The notes beneath the pieces were generated by a model that searched no databases, had not been told where the DNA came from, and saw only the letters and a program-made list of their open reading frames with translations. From Inia geoffrensis (Eukaryota; Chordata; Mammalia; Artiodactyla; Iniidae), in NCBI GenBank assembly GCA_036417435.1, contig CM070900.1, positions 35,813,496 through 35,877,495 of the forward strand: a stretch of DNA of 64,000 bases, written 5' to 3'. Shown here one piece after another: positions 36,701 through 49,353 of this stretch; the first letter of the stretch is position 1; every line of letters begins with the position of its first letter. Position numbers and translations under genes: made by a program.

Positions 36701-39700
36701 TCCTGAGGTAAGATTGTATTTCTATAGACTTCCCTCTTCGAACTGCTTTTGCTGCATCCCATAGGTTTTGGATGATCATGTTTTTGTTGTCTTTCGTCTC
36801 TAGGTATTTTTTTATTTCCTCTTTGATTTCTTCAGTGATCCTTTGGTTGTTCAGTAGCATACTGTTTAGCCAGAACATCTAGGTCTGGACTCCAGCTTTG
36901 TTACTTACTAGTCTGTAACCCCAGCCCCATGATTTGACCTCTCTGAGGCTTGGTTATCTCAGTTGTCAAATGAGGATAGCAGTGATATCCTCATAAGGCT
37001 GGTAGACAGACTGAGTGGGTCAGAACACAGTTTGGCACTTAAGATTCGCTTTAGGAGTCTCTTGCTGTTGTGTTTGCTGCCGTTGCTATTCTTGGCCTCG
37101 TCTGTAGATGGCGTCACTTCCAGCCCTGGCGTCCTAAGGTTCTACAACCTCAAGTCACAGTTCCAGCCCCAACTGGCAGAGGGACTTTGGTGTAGTCACT
37201 TACCCAATCTGAGCCACTCAGGCTGCCCGTGCGTACATGGAGATAAGAGTTATCGTCTTAGCTGGGGAGGAAGAAGAAAGGCAAGGTGCTCAAAGGGCTT
37301 AAAAAAAAAAAAAACAAGCAGTCAAAGCCTCATGCAATTGCTGAACCCTAGGATCAAGGAGACTTTAGCACTTTGGTTCTCCTTAAACCAATCCTGTCAA
37401 GTGCACAAGGGGGTGATGTTGATTTGGGGGCTCAGTGTCTGCGCATAGTATATTTCAAACCTACCTACAGCACAGGAAACAGACCAAGCCCTCTCCTTCC
37501 CAAATCTCCTCCTCTGAGAAAGAACTTCACCAACACTCATAGGAGCAAAGCCCTCACAGCATCACGGGACTGGAGTGGGAGCGGGGTGACCTGAAGCCCC
37601 AGAGCGGCAATGGAGGGGAGCCCGGCCCTCAGACAGAGAGATGCAAGGTTCATCCAGGGTGTCTCAGAGCACCGGGGTCTCCTTCAGAGCCAGGAAACCT
37701 CCCATTAGTCATCTTGGCAGAAAAGCCAAAGGATGGAGTTCCTCGGCTGGAAGAATCTCGGTCAGCATTGTTATTATATAATCCGAAAACGGGACTAAGA
37801 GTTCTTGGGGGTGGTTGAGGAGGAAGCTTTGAAAACTCAGGGGCTGGTTGTGCCATTTCCTGGCTGTGAACACACGCAAGGAGTAACTGAGTATCTCAGA
37901 GCCTCAGATTCCTTGTCTGTAGATAATGTTAAATAATATTAACATTATTATCAAGTTATAATATTTAATAATACATAAATATAGTAGTATGATATTATTA
38001 GCAATGACATTAATCTTGCTAGGTTGATGGGACAAATTATGTATACTGCACATCTACTAATGTGGTATATACTAATACAGTATGTCACACACCTGTCACA
38101 AATAGGAGCTCAAGTAACAATCGTGGTGTTAATATGAATGTTCATATTACTAGTAGTATTACAGTACTAAACAGAGAGGCTCTTAAAAATAACACTGGCC
38201 CAGCAATCAGGGAATGAGAATTCTAGCTTGAACACAAACCCACTGAAAGCTTCCTTACAGCATCCTTCACCCCTCTGTGCCCCTGCCACGCAGAGCTGAG
38301 AAGTTCTAGTTCTAATGCCAAGACCGGCTGCTTCTGTGACCCTGGTCAAGTCAACAAACCACATCACAGTATGTTAGATGGTAATAGTGATAGCCCTTCT
38401 CAGGTGAGGGGGTCTTGGGGTAGAAAGAACTTTCGAAAGCATAAAGCAACTTAGGCACAAGGTTTTCTTCTTCACCTTTGGAGCTGTGTGACCACGAGGC
38501 AAGTGTTGTGAGGTCAACCTCCTCACGAAGTCATCCTCCCGCCAGCCTTCCTGCCCGCGGTCAAGTCTTTCTAGCGTCCCTTCCTCTTACCATACTGCTA
38601 ATCACAACTCCTGCCTTTTGGTATCACATGTCATGGCCTAGGTACTACTAATCGTATCCAAAAGATGGCAAGATGACGTTCAGAAAGGCTAAGCAATTTG
38701 ACCAAGTTCACGCCCAACTGGGGTGTGACTCAAGCTAGTACATGACCCAACTGGGGATTCAAGACCAGTCCTGTCTGCCTCCAAAACGCTATGCTCTTAA
38801 CAATGTATACTTAGCAAATCGGTGGAATTCCTTTCAGGTCCTAAGGAAGGTTAGTAGTAGTAGCAGAAGTGGTAATGGTAGGATCTAAGGGATGAAAATT
38901 ACCTGCAATCCTTATACAACCTGGCCTGTCACAAACAAGGAAACTGAAGCTCCAAGTCTGAGTAGGGACTTGTCAGAGCTCCTAAGCGGCATCTGGTGAC
39001 CCGGCTGCCCGCGGTCCTCACTCACTAGGCCGCACCCTCTGCCTGCAGGGCTACGTCAACCTGCTCTTCTGGTACCAGTTCTTCTGTGGTTTCTCTGGCT
39101 CCACCATGATCGATTACTGGCAGTTGATCTTCTTCAATCTCTTCTTCACCTCCTTGCCTCCTCTTGTCTTCGGAGTCCTCGATAAAGACATCTCTATGGA
39201 AACACTCCTGGCGTTGCCTGAGCTGTACACGAGTGGCCAGAACTCTGAGGTAAGGGGCGCGGGCAGGCGAGGAGGTGACCTCCGGCTCCTCCCTTGAGGT
39301 GTCAGAGGAGGAGTGCTGGGCTGGCGGTCCCGTGTTCTGGTCACCACTCTGCCACTTAACCTCCCATGTGACCCGGAAACGCTGCTCCCTGCTTCTGGCC
39401 CGTTTCTCATTTGCTGTTGAAGGTGATGGACCAGACCAGTGGGTACTTTTCTTTTCAGTTATTTCTTAATCACATCACACATCAATACGGGACTGCCCTA
39501 GTTAAAGGGGAAGAGGGCTTACAGAAAGATCCCATCACCCTTATCTGGTCCTTGTCTGTAGGCTTTCAACAGAATGCCCAAGGCTTGGTTTGGGAACCCC
39601 TGGACTGAAACCACGGAACAGTCTCTTAGAAGGCACAGAGGCCACAATGATGCCCTAAGTGATCTGGAGAAGTCAGACAGCAGGCAGCCCGACTGGCACA

Positions 39701-42700
39701 GACGCGGGCCAGGAGCTTGGATGCAGGAGGCAGAGAGGGGACCTGACTGCCTCGAAGGGGGAGCTCTGGGAAAAGGGATGTCGATATGCACGAGGGTACC
39801 TTTGCACCTGGGGAAAAGGAGGGCAAAGCCAGATGTGGTGCTTGAGAGCTGGTGATATTTGGGGGACAGCCAGTGAAGAACCAAGCCCCGTCCTCACCCA
39901 GAGACAGGTGGAGAGCAACACAGCAACCCCAGCACTTCAAGCAAGGGAGATGGCACGCATACATCCTGGGCCCTTCTAACTGTCCCCTTCCCAGAGGCGA
40001 GCTAGCTGCGTAATGTCTTCCTTGAGTAACTAACATTAAAAGAAGTTAATGTGGCCAAAACATACAATGTGAACAGTCTCACTTTTCCCAGGGGAGGCAA
40101 GAAGAGTGAAGCACAAAACGAGAAAGGTTGTCTCTGAAGCCACTGAGATCCTGGGACCTGGGACCCTGAGCTGTGATTGAGGGTTCTCTTTCGGATGCTA
40201 TTCAGATACCTCAGAATCTCTAAACTTACCAAGTTTGTATTAGCACTAACAATGTGCTAATGAACGATAATCATTCATCATTTGGTAATATATTTGGTAG
40301 CTGAGCCCTTACTAGCTACCAAAGCACAATCGCATTTAGACCTCTTGAAACCCAAGGAAATAGTTGGTGGTGTTTTTCTCTACTTTCTAAGGAAGAAGAG
40401 ACAATGCTCAAAGAAGTTTAGTGACTTTCACTGAGGTCACACAGTGCTGGAACTGGACCTGAGGTCTGTCACCCCCAGGCCCAGGCTCTGAATCGTTCCA
40501 TTCTATTGCCTCTGAGATAAGAAGCGTTGTAAGTGCCGTGTTGTCTAGTCCAGCCATGCACAAGAAAGTTGCTTACAAAGAACAGAGGCTTGCTTTGATG
40601 GTGGTTACTGTCGATGTGTTATTTCCTGGCAGTGCTATAACCTGCTGACTTTCTGGATTTCCATGGCGGATGCGTTCTACCAGAGCCTCGTCTGTTTCTT
40701 CATCCCCTACCTGGTAAGTTGTATAGTCCCATTCTAACCGTACGAATAGCAGGGTAGAACTGGTCCTGTTTATATGAAATCCCAGACTAATAGTTTCCTA
40801 CTAGCATCTTCAGAGCAGGGGCTCCAAAGAGGAGGCCTGCAGGCTCCACCCTACCCCGATATTCCAAAAGTCAGAATATTTTACCAAAACGTCTTAATTT
40901 CTGCCAGCTTCTGAAACACTGAAAGCTATTATTACACTGGGTCATTTTTCCCTCGTGGCGAGAATGCAGAGTTGACTCACTGCCCTGCTTAGATGGGGTG
41001 GGGGGGGGGGCATGTGCTCCAGTTTGCCATAGTCCCCACCACGCCCTTTTGTGTCATGCCTGGCCTTCACTCATTTACCGCTTCTTACTTGAGCACTGGA
41101 GGTATTTGAATTTGCAACCCTTGGTTGATATTTAGACTTGTGCTTCCAAGGTCAAGGCAGGAAGTTCTGATAATAAGGGATACTACATTCTATGAAATAA
41201 AAACAAGAATGCAGATCGTAAGGGCTTTCCAGCCCCATCTCAGTTTGGTTCCCCAGTTTAAAGAGTGAGAATTTATATAGCATAGGATATCTGTATTCAT
41301 CCTAGACAGGGAACTCAGGTGTGGGGTAACTGCTCCCAGGAAGCCAGCGGTGTCTAGTCTCTGGCTCGTGTTCGTTTGCAAATAGCAACACGATGAGTGT
41401 TGAGGTGGGCACTTTGTGCTTTCTTTGAATTTCCTGGTTTACGATACCCTCCCTGGTCAGGCCTCTGCTTGCCGTTCCTCCTTCACCTTTTGCCCTTACT
41501 ATGTGCTCAACAGACCTACCATCTAGGACGATTTGGACTTTTCACCCTCAGTTGTGGCCTTTGCCTTTCCTCTCTCTTTTCAAGAGACTAACTAACTCTG
41601 CTTATTATAGTCTCAGCTGACTCCTCTTCTCTACTCCCAGCGTTCCTTGTACTTGCTGCCATTATAGCACTTATACCCTTCAATGGTACCACATTTGCCC
41701 CGCCTAGTTGGTCTCTAAACTCCTTGCAAGTGGACACAGCACTGTCTTGAGCAGTTGGCATTGTGCCTGGTAGGTACTCAGTAAATTCTTTCTTGACTCC
41801 TTCCGCAGTGTTCTGGAATGCTCATCATGGCTTCCTTTGCAAATGCTTTTTAAAGAGTTTAGTCCTGTCAGCTCACTCCTTCTCTCGTCTGTCCCTTGGG
41901 TCAGCTCCACATGATGGCAGCTGGATGCCTTCTCCCCAGCCTGCCCCTCCCTTGACACCTGCCTTCACTGATGTTTTACAATCACTTGTCAAAGCCAAGG
42001 CCTTCAGTCCATGGGCACATCTGCCAGTGCCTGTTTGTTCCTCCTCTGCAGACCTACAAGGATTCTGATATCGACGTCTTTACCTTTGGGACACCCATCA
42101 ACACCGTTTCCCTCGCCACAATCCTCCTGCACCAGGCAATGGAAATGAAGACCTGGGTAAGTGCCCCGGAGCCCTTATGGCCTAAGAATTGTGTTCCTGT
42201 TCATCAACCACCTTCAGATTTCTGAGCTGCTTTACTCCATATAATTGATCCACTGGATAAATACATACTGAACCCCTACCTGAGTTCCACTTGTACAGGG
42301 ATAAAGAGGTAGAGAAGATAAAATTGCTGGTCTCAACTTTGTAACCATCTAGCCAGGATGAAAAAAACGAATTCATAAAGAACAATGAGACAATTTGTTG
42401 CCAAAATGCAAATTTTTGATTAAAAAATTCAGGGGTGTTTGAGAGACAAAGGAAAACATTAGACTGATCATACTTGAGGCTGTGTTAGGGAGATATGCTC
42501 CCCATTTAACTTGGGGGTAAAAGATTAGAAGACTGTCTCCATGTAAGCGTATCTCAAGCACGTCCAAATATCACATTTTAGTATCGAAAAAGGTAACACT
42601 ATCTTTCTCATTAGGCCAGTCAATGATAATTATAAAAACAAAGAGCTTAAAATTATATGCCAGGTAGGTACATATCTACATGTTTTAATGTATTATCTTA

Positions 42701-45700
42701 ACCTCCCAGAGCCCTTCGTGTTAGATGGTATTTGGAGGGTTTTGTTCTGTATTTTTTTTCAGTTTTATTGAGATATGATTGACATACAGCACTGTGTAAG
42801 TTTAATGACTTGACATACATATATAGTTGACACTTGAACAGTTTGGGGTTTAGGGGCACCAACCCTCCACGCAGGGAAAAATCCACACGTAACTTTACCG
42901 TTGGCCCCCCCGTACCTGCAGTTCCACATCCACGGCTTCAATTGTGTAGTACTATAGTATGTATTTAGTGAAAAAAATCTGTGTATAAGTGGACCCGTGC
43001 AGTTCAAACCTGTGTTGTTCAAGAGTCAACTGTATTGCAAAGTGATGAATGTTAACTAAACTTACTGTGGAAATCCTTTTGCAATATACGCATGTGTTAG
43101 GTGGTTTATTTAAATTCCCGTTTTATAGCTATAGAAATGAATATAAAGAGGTTAAGAAACTTTCCCCAAGTAGTTCAAGACAGAAGCAACTTTGAACCCT
43201 GGCCAGCTGACTCTTGACCGTTTAACCTCTGTGCTAATAGTGTGAGAAGGTAAGACTGACTGGTGCAGGGAGACCCCTTGACAGAAAGATCTGTCTTTGG
43301 CCAAGCTGAAATGGCTCTTTCTGAAGGCATTTGTATTAACCATTTCGAAGACTTCCCCAAGTAGGCTCAGTGTGTTCCCAGCATCCTACAATGGGATTTC
43401 CTCCCCACGCCCTACTATCACAAGTTAGGCCAGGCCCTGACATTGGGCAGTGGCTGATAAGAGCCTCCCAAGGGAGCTTCCAGGTCACGGAGTTCCCATC
43501 TGGAAAACCCCTTTGCTCCAATTCATGCCAATGACGGATGGACCAAAATGATGAAAACGCAAAGGCCTAGCCAAGCTTAAGTACACAGGATAAATTTCTT
43601 TCAGAACCACCAGAAAAGCCACTTAGAAGCTGTGAGGAAGGCAGACAAGAGTCATAACTTTAATACTGGGAACTGAAGCCAAGCTAAGGAAACATTTAGA
43701 ACCCTTGAAAAATATGAAAGTGTTGTCATTGAAATTAGACTGGACACTGGCTAAAAGTAAACTACCAAATTGGAAGGTAGTAGTGGGTACCCATCCAGAA
43801 TGCCACACAAATATGAAAATGTAATCAAGAGGAATGGTGGCTAGAATAAATGGTTCCAGCAGCTACATAATTAATAGGAGTCAGAGTCACAGAAGAACAA
43901 GCAAAGAATAGTAGAGAAGCAGAATCTGAAGAGATCATCACTGAGAATGACCATTAATCAAAATAAAACTGGGTATATTGCCTGGTGTATCATAGTAAAA
44001 CTGTACAGCGTGAAAGACAGACTATGCACCAATTACTTGAAATTTAACAGCAGTTAAAAAAGTAGAAACCAAAAAAGCAATGGAGTAATTATCTTCAAAG
44101 ACCTGAGGCAAAATAGCAAACAGTTACACTATCACTTAAGACTAAGTGATAAATGACATTTTCAGATAAACTCTGTAAGGTCTACCACCCACAGACCCTC
44201 ACTAAAGGAAGAAAGAAACATGCAAGAACATAAAGGCTAAAACTACAAGAAACACATGATGGCCAGGAAGGGCTGTTCAATAGGTAATTAATGTATGCTG
44301 AAGACTTCATTGTGAATAGGAAGAAAATAGAAATACACACTTAAATTGTTCCAGAAAAGTCAACATTTATTTAGTATCTCCTAAGATTAAGCATATAGGA
44401 AAGAAATTAGAGGAATATAAAAAACTATCAATTCTTCAGGCTGTAGGGAAGATGAAAAGGTAAGAGCAAAGAAAATGATGGCAAAAATAAAAAATATGTT
44501 CAAAATGAAGCCAAATATACCAGCACTCATAATAAATGTAAATGGATTTAATTTGCCTATTAAAGGCAAAAATTGTCAGATTGGACTTTTTTCATCCAGT
44601 GACTATAAAGAGAAATGGAAAAACTTAACAATTCTACTATAAGCTTTTTATAGAACCCTACCTATAGAAACAGACATAGATCAAGCTTTGAATAAACTAC
44701 ATTTGACCTAATGTAGTTAGAGCTAATATATAAAATCCTGCTCTACACAAATAGTAAACATGCATCTTTCAAAGAAAGACACCTGGAGCATACACCAAAA
44801 CTTTAAAGAAAAAGACCAAATTCTAAATCACAAAGGACTCTGAAAGAATCATTATCATAAAGAACGTATTTTCTGACAACAATGCATTTAGATTAAAAAC
44901 AAGTAATAAAAATATAGCCAAACAAGCCTAACATGACTGGATACTTCAAAAAGCACATCTAAATATGCAATTCATGAGGTCAAGAGTAAATCATGATGGA
45001 AGTTATACTTATTGCTGCTGAACAACTATAAAAATATTACATATGCAAACTTGTGGGATGCACCTAAAGCGTTTACTATGAAAGACAAAAAGATGAAAAA
45101 GAGGTAAGTTAAAAAATTCAACTCGAGGAACTTAAACCTAAAGAAAAAAAGATGAGAGAAAAATCAAGGAAACAATTGGAAAGATCAGTAAGACCAAAAG
45201 TGAGCTCTTCAAAACTCTAATGAAAACACATCTCCGACAAAACTGATCCAGGGGAAGACACAGAAAGAGAAGACCACAAAAATACTACTAGGAATGAAAA
45301 AGAAAGACTGCAATTATGAATATACAGTCATCTCTTAGTACCTGTGGGGGACTGGTTCTAGCACCTCCATGGATACCAAAACCCGTGGACGCTCAAGTCC
45401 TTTAGATAAAATGGCATAGAACATTCAGCCCTTCATATCTACAGATGCAAAACTTGCATACACAAAGGTCCATGTAAATATTTTTCTGAAAATTTAAAGC
45501 AAGTCAATAATTTCTTTAAATGGGGACTTCCCTGGTGGTGCAGTGGTTAAGAATCTGCCTGCCAATGCAGGGGACACAGGTTCGAGCCCTGGTCTGGGAA
45601 GATCCCACATGCCACGGAGCAACTAAGCCCATGCACCACAACTACTGAGCCTGCGCTCTAGAGCCCATGAACTGCAACCACTGACCCCCACGTGCCACAA

Positions 45701-48700
45701 CTACTGAAGCCCACACACCTAGAGCCCGTGCTCCGCAACGAGAAGCCACTGCAGTGAGAAGCCCGCCCACAGAAACGAAGACCCAATGCAGCCAAATAAA
45801 AATAAAGACTTGGCTTTTTTTAATTAATTTACTTTTGGCTGTGTTGAGTCTTCTGTGTGCGGGCTTTCTCTCGTGGTGGCGAGCAGGGGCCACTCCTCAC
45901 CACGGTGCGCGGGCCTCTCATTGCGGTGGCCTCTCCTGTTGCACAGCACAGGCTCTAGGTGCATGGGCTTCAGTAGTTGTGGCACTTGGGCTCAGCAGCC
46001 ATGGCTCACGGGCTTAGTTGCTCTGCGGCATGTGGCATCCTCCCAGACCAGGGCTCGAACCCGTGTCCCCTGCATCGGCAGGCAGATTCCCAACCACCGC
46101 GTCACCAGGGAAGTCCCAAGACTTGACCTTTTAAAAATAATAATAAAAATAATTCCTTTAAATGTAAAATTTACCAAAACATAGTCAAAAATCATTCAGC
46201 AAACATGAATAAACCAATCACTATTACAGAAATTGAATCAGTAACCCTGTTCCTAAAGACACCAAGCCAAAGGATTATAAAAGTCAGTTTGACCAAACTT
46301 ATAAGGGACAGATAATTCCTCTCTCCAACCCATTGTTTCATGGGTTCAAAAAAAATAGAAAATATACGCATTTCGGTGTTCATGGCTAGAATAATTCTGA
46401 TATGAAAATGAGCACAGGGGCTTCCCTGGTGGCGCAGTGGTTGGGAGTCCGCCTGCCGATGCAGGGGACGCGGGTTCGTGCCCCGGTCCGGGAAGATCCC
46501 ACACGCCACAGAGCGGCTGGGCCCGTGAGCCATGGCCGCTGAGCCTGCGCATCCGGAGCCTGTGCCCCGCAACGGGAGAGGCCACAGCAGTGAGAGGCCC
46601 GTGTACAGCACAAAAAAAAAAAAAAAAAAAAAAAAAGAGCACGGATTGTTCAAGAAAACAAAATTATAGACCAATCTGTTCAATGAACATAAATGTAAAA
46701 AATTCTAAATAAAATATTGCCACACTAACTCAGTAGCACGTTAAACATAATAAAGCCCAACCAAGGAACTTTCATATTCTGTTGGTAAACTATAAATTGA
46801 TACCACCATTCTAGAGAGCAACTTGAAAATAGCTAGAGGAGTTTAAGTACTCACTATATGCTATAACACAATTCCAATTCTAAATATGCACCCTGGGCCA
46901 TCCTTTTGCACATGTATATAGATAGACATGTACAAGAATGTTTGTTTCTTCACTGTTCTTAATAGCAAAAAAAAAAAAAAAAATCGGAAAGAGCTTAAAT
47001 TGAAAATAGTGTTATATTCATACACTAGAACAGTTAAAATGAATAAACTAGAATGGCATTATCAACAAAAATAAAGGTCCAAAGCATAATTCAGAGGGAT
47101 ACATATACATTATAAAATTAAAAAGCATCCATTAACATGGATACATAAACATGTATATATAAAATACACAGAAGAATGATGAACACTGAGTTTATTTTCA
47201 AGACTAACGAGAAGGCATTTGCAAGGGATACATGGGTGCTTGAATTCTACCTGTAAGGCTTAATTTTTTAATAAAATCTGAGGCAAATGTGTGTAGAGGA
47301 AGAAAGAATAATTTTCCCTCTACCCTTCTAGGTTCTCAGCTTAGACACTCCTGTAATAAAAGACAGATTAATGCGAGAAAAACAAAAGTTTAATAAATAC
47401 TTCCTATACACATGGGAGAGGCCAGGAAACTGAGTAATTTTCTGAAATGGCCCTGGCCACCACCTTAAATACCATCTCTAGCTAAAGAGAAAAGAAGTTT
47501 TGAGGCTAAGGGAGGCCAGATATTGGAGTTGATAAAGATTTCCTAGAAATATAGAATTGTCCTTTTCTTCCAGGTACAGAGAGGGAGACACCCTTACAAA
47601 TGGAGATTTCCCTTTTAACTGTAAGTGTCTCTTATAAAAAGATAACTTCTTTTCAGTTTCCAGAGCTCCTCCTCTGTCTGCTGTTTCTTAAAAATAACCA
47701 GCTCAAGATAATCCTTATGCCAGAGACTTATTTGGGGGTGATATATTCTGCTCCCCTTTAATATGGCATAAGGTTAAAACTGATAAAGCTGGATGTCAAG
47801 TATATGAGATTTGTTGACTATGTGCTTGAAATATTTCACAATAATTTAATTACTTTTCTTTTTAAACACCAGCACAAGATATTTCCCAAGAGGATCTCTG
47901 CTCTCCATGACCCTCTTAACCATTAGGTATCTTATTAGTCTTTCAATATTGCCCTGTAAATAAGCAGGCCTCAATGTGTAATATATTAAATGGGTAATGA
48001 CCTGTTCCTTTCACTCACCATTCAGCACTATTAATCCACATAATGCATCTCTAGACCAGGTATCCTGGTAGCTTCTGGTGACTTCTGTTGCTCTTGGGAA
48101 AGGAGTTAGTTAGCTACTAGAATCATTATGAAAAAAGTGTTTCCCTTTTTAAAGTGCTTGAAGCAGAGGGAGAATGTCTTTCTTCCCTGGGTAGAAATCG
48201 AACATGAATTTTAATAGCCGTGTCAGCTTTCACAGTCCCCACCAAAGTGATTTAAAAAGTTAGCTAACTGCTTTCTTTTTCAGGAACAGGGGCTAGGATA
48301 TTCAAACCACCTCTTCCACTGAAAACAAATTAATGTGTGTGTGTATGTATGTATTTATTTAATATATGTATACATATATAAACACATATATGTATACACA
48401 CATATTATACACACACACACACACACAAGTATATATGTATACATATGCTAAAGGTATGAAAAAGATGACAGGATAAAGACCAAAGCCTCTGGGAAAGTGG
48501 GTTTGTAGAGAAGCAAGCTGAGCCAAAGCCTCTGTTTTCTTCAAAACCTTTGCAACCCTGCCCAAAATGAACTTTTTGGCAGACTTCATTGAGTGTGAAG
48601 TTCAGAAATTAAAAGCCAGGCTGCTAAAGTGGGAGTCTAATAAGAGATCACATTAAATTAGGACCCCAACGGCTCTACATTCAGAGTAAAGGTATACCCA

Positions 48701-49310
48701 AAAGTGGACCTACCTGCACTCCCCTCCCCAGCAGGGACTGTAGGGATTGTTCCCACTGTGCTGAAGAGAGCAGGGAGAATCAGTAAAAAGGACTTATCCT
48801 GGGAAATGGACCATGGGCTGGCCTCACACAGATTTGCAGCCCAGATTCTTTGTACCACCTGGGTGAGCCAAATTTTGACTTATGAATTCAGTTTAAAGTA
48901 ACTGACACTGCCCAAGGATATTACAAAATACACACACACCCTTCCCAGGGAAAGTTTTCCTAAGCCTCCAAGTATCACCACTCATTTTCCAAGGCCAAGA
49001 AGAATCACGTATTCAAAAATAAGGAAGCTCATTATCATACTAAGTGAAGTAAGCCAGACAGAGAAAGACAAATATATGATATCACTTATAATTTTTTTTA
49101 AAGATACAAATGAACTTATTTACAAAACAGAAATAGACCCACAGACATAGAAAACAAACTTATGGTTGCCAAAGTGGAAAGGGGTGGGGGAGGGATAAAG
49201 TGGGGATTAACATACACACACAACTATATACAAAATAGATAACCAACAAGGACCTATAGGCAACTATACTCAATTTTGTAATAACCTGTAAGGGAAAAGA
49301 ATCTGAAAAA

Positions 49311-49353
<43 letters not shown>

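Noticed and set aside
33530..36880. Possible active L1 ORF2
   Set aside because: Truncated at the 5' end and interrupted by several stops and frameshifts in the reverse-transcriptase region.
46418..46500. Possible tRNA gene (A/B box-like text in the SINE head)
   Set aside because: The tRNA-like part belongs to the CHR SINE and lacks an intact cloverleaf and 3' end. It is a mobile element, not a tRNA gene.
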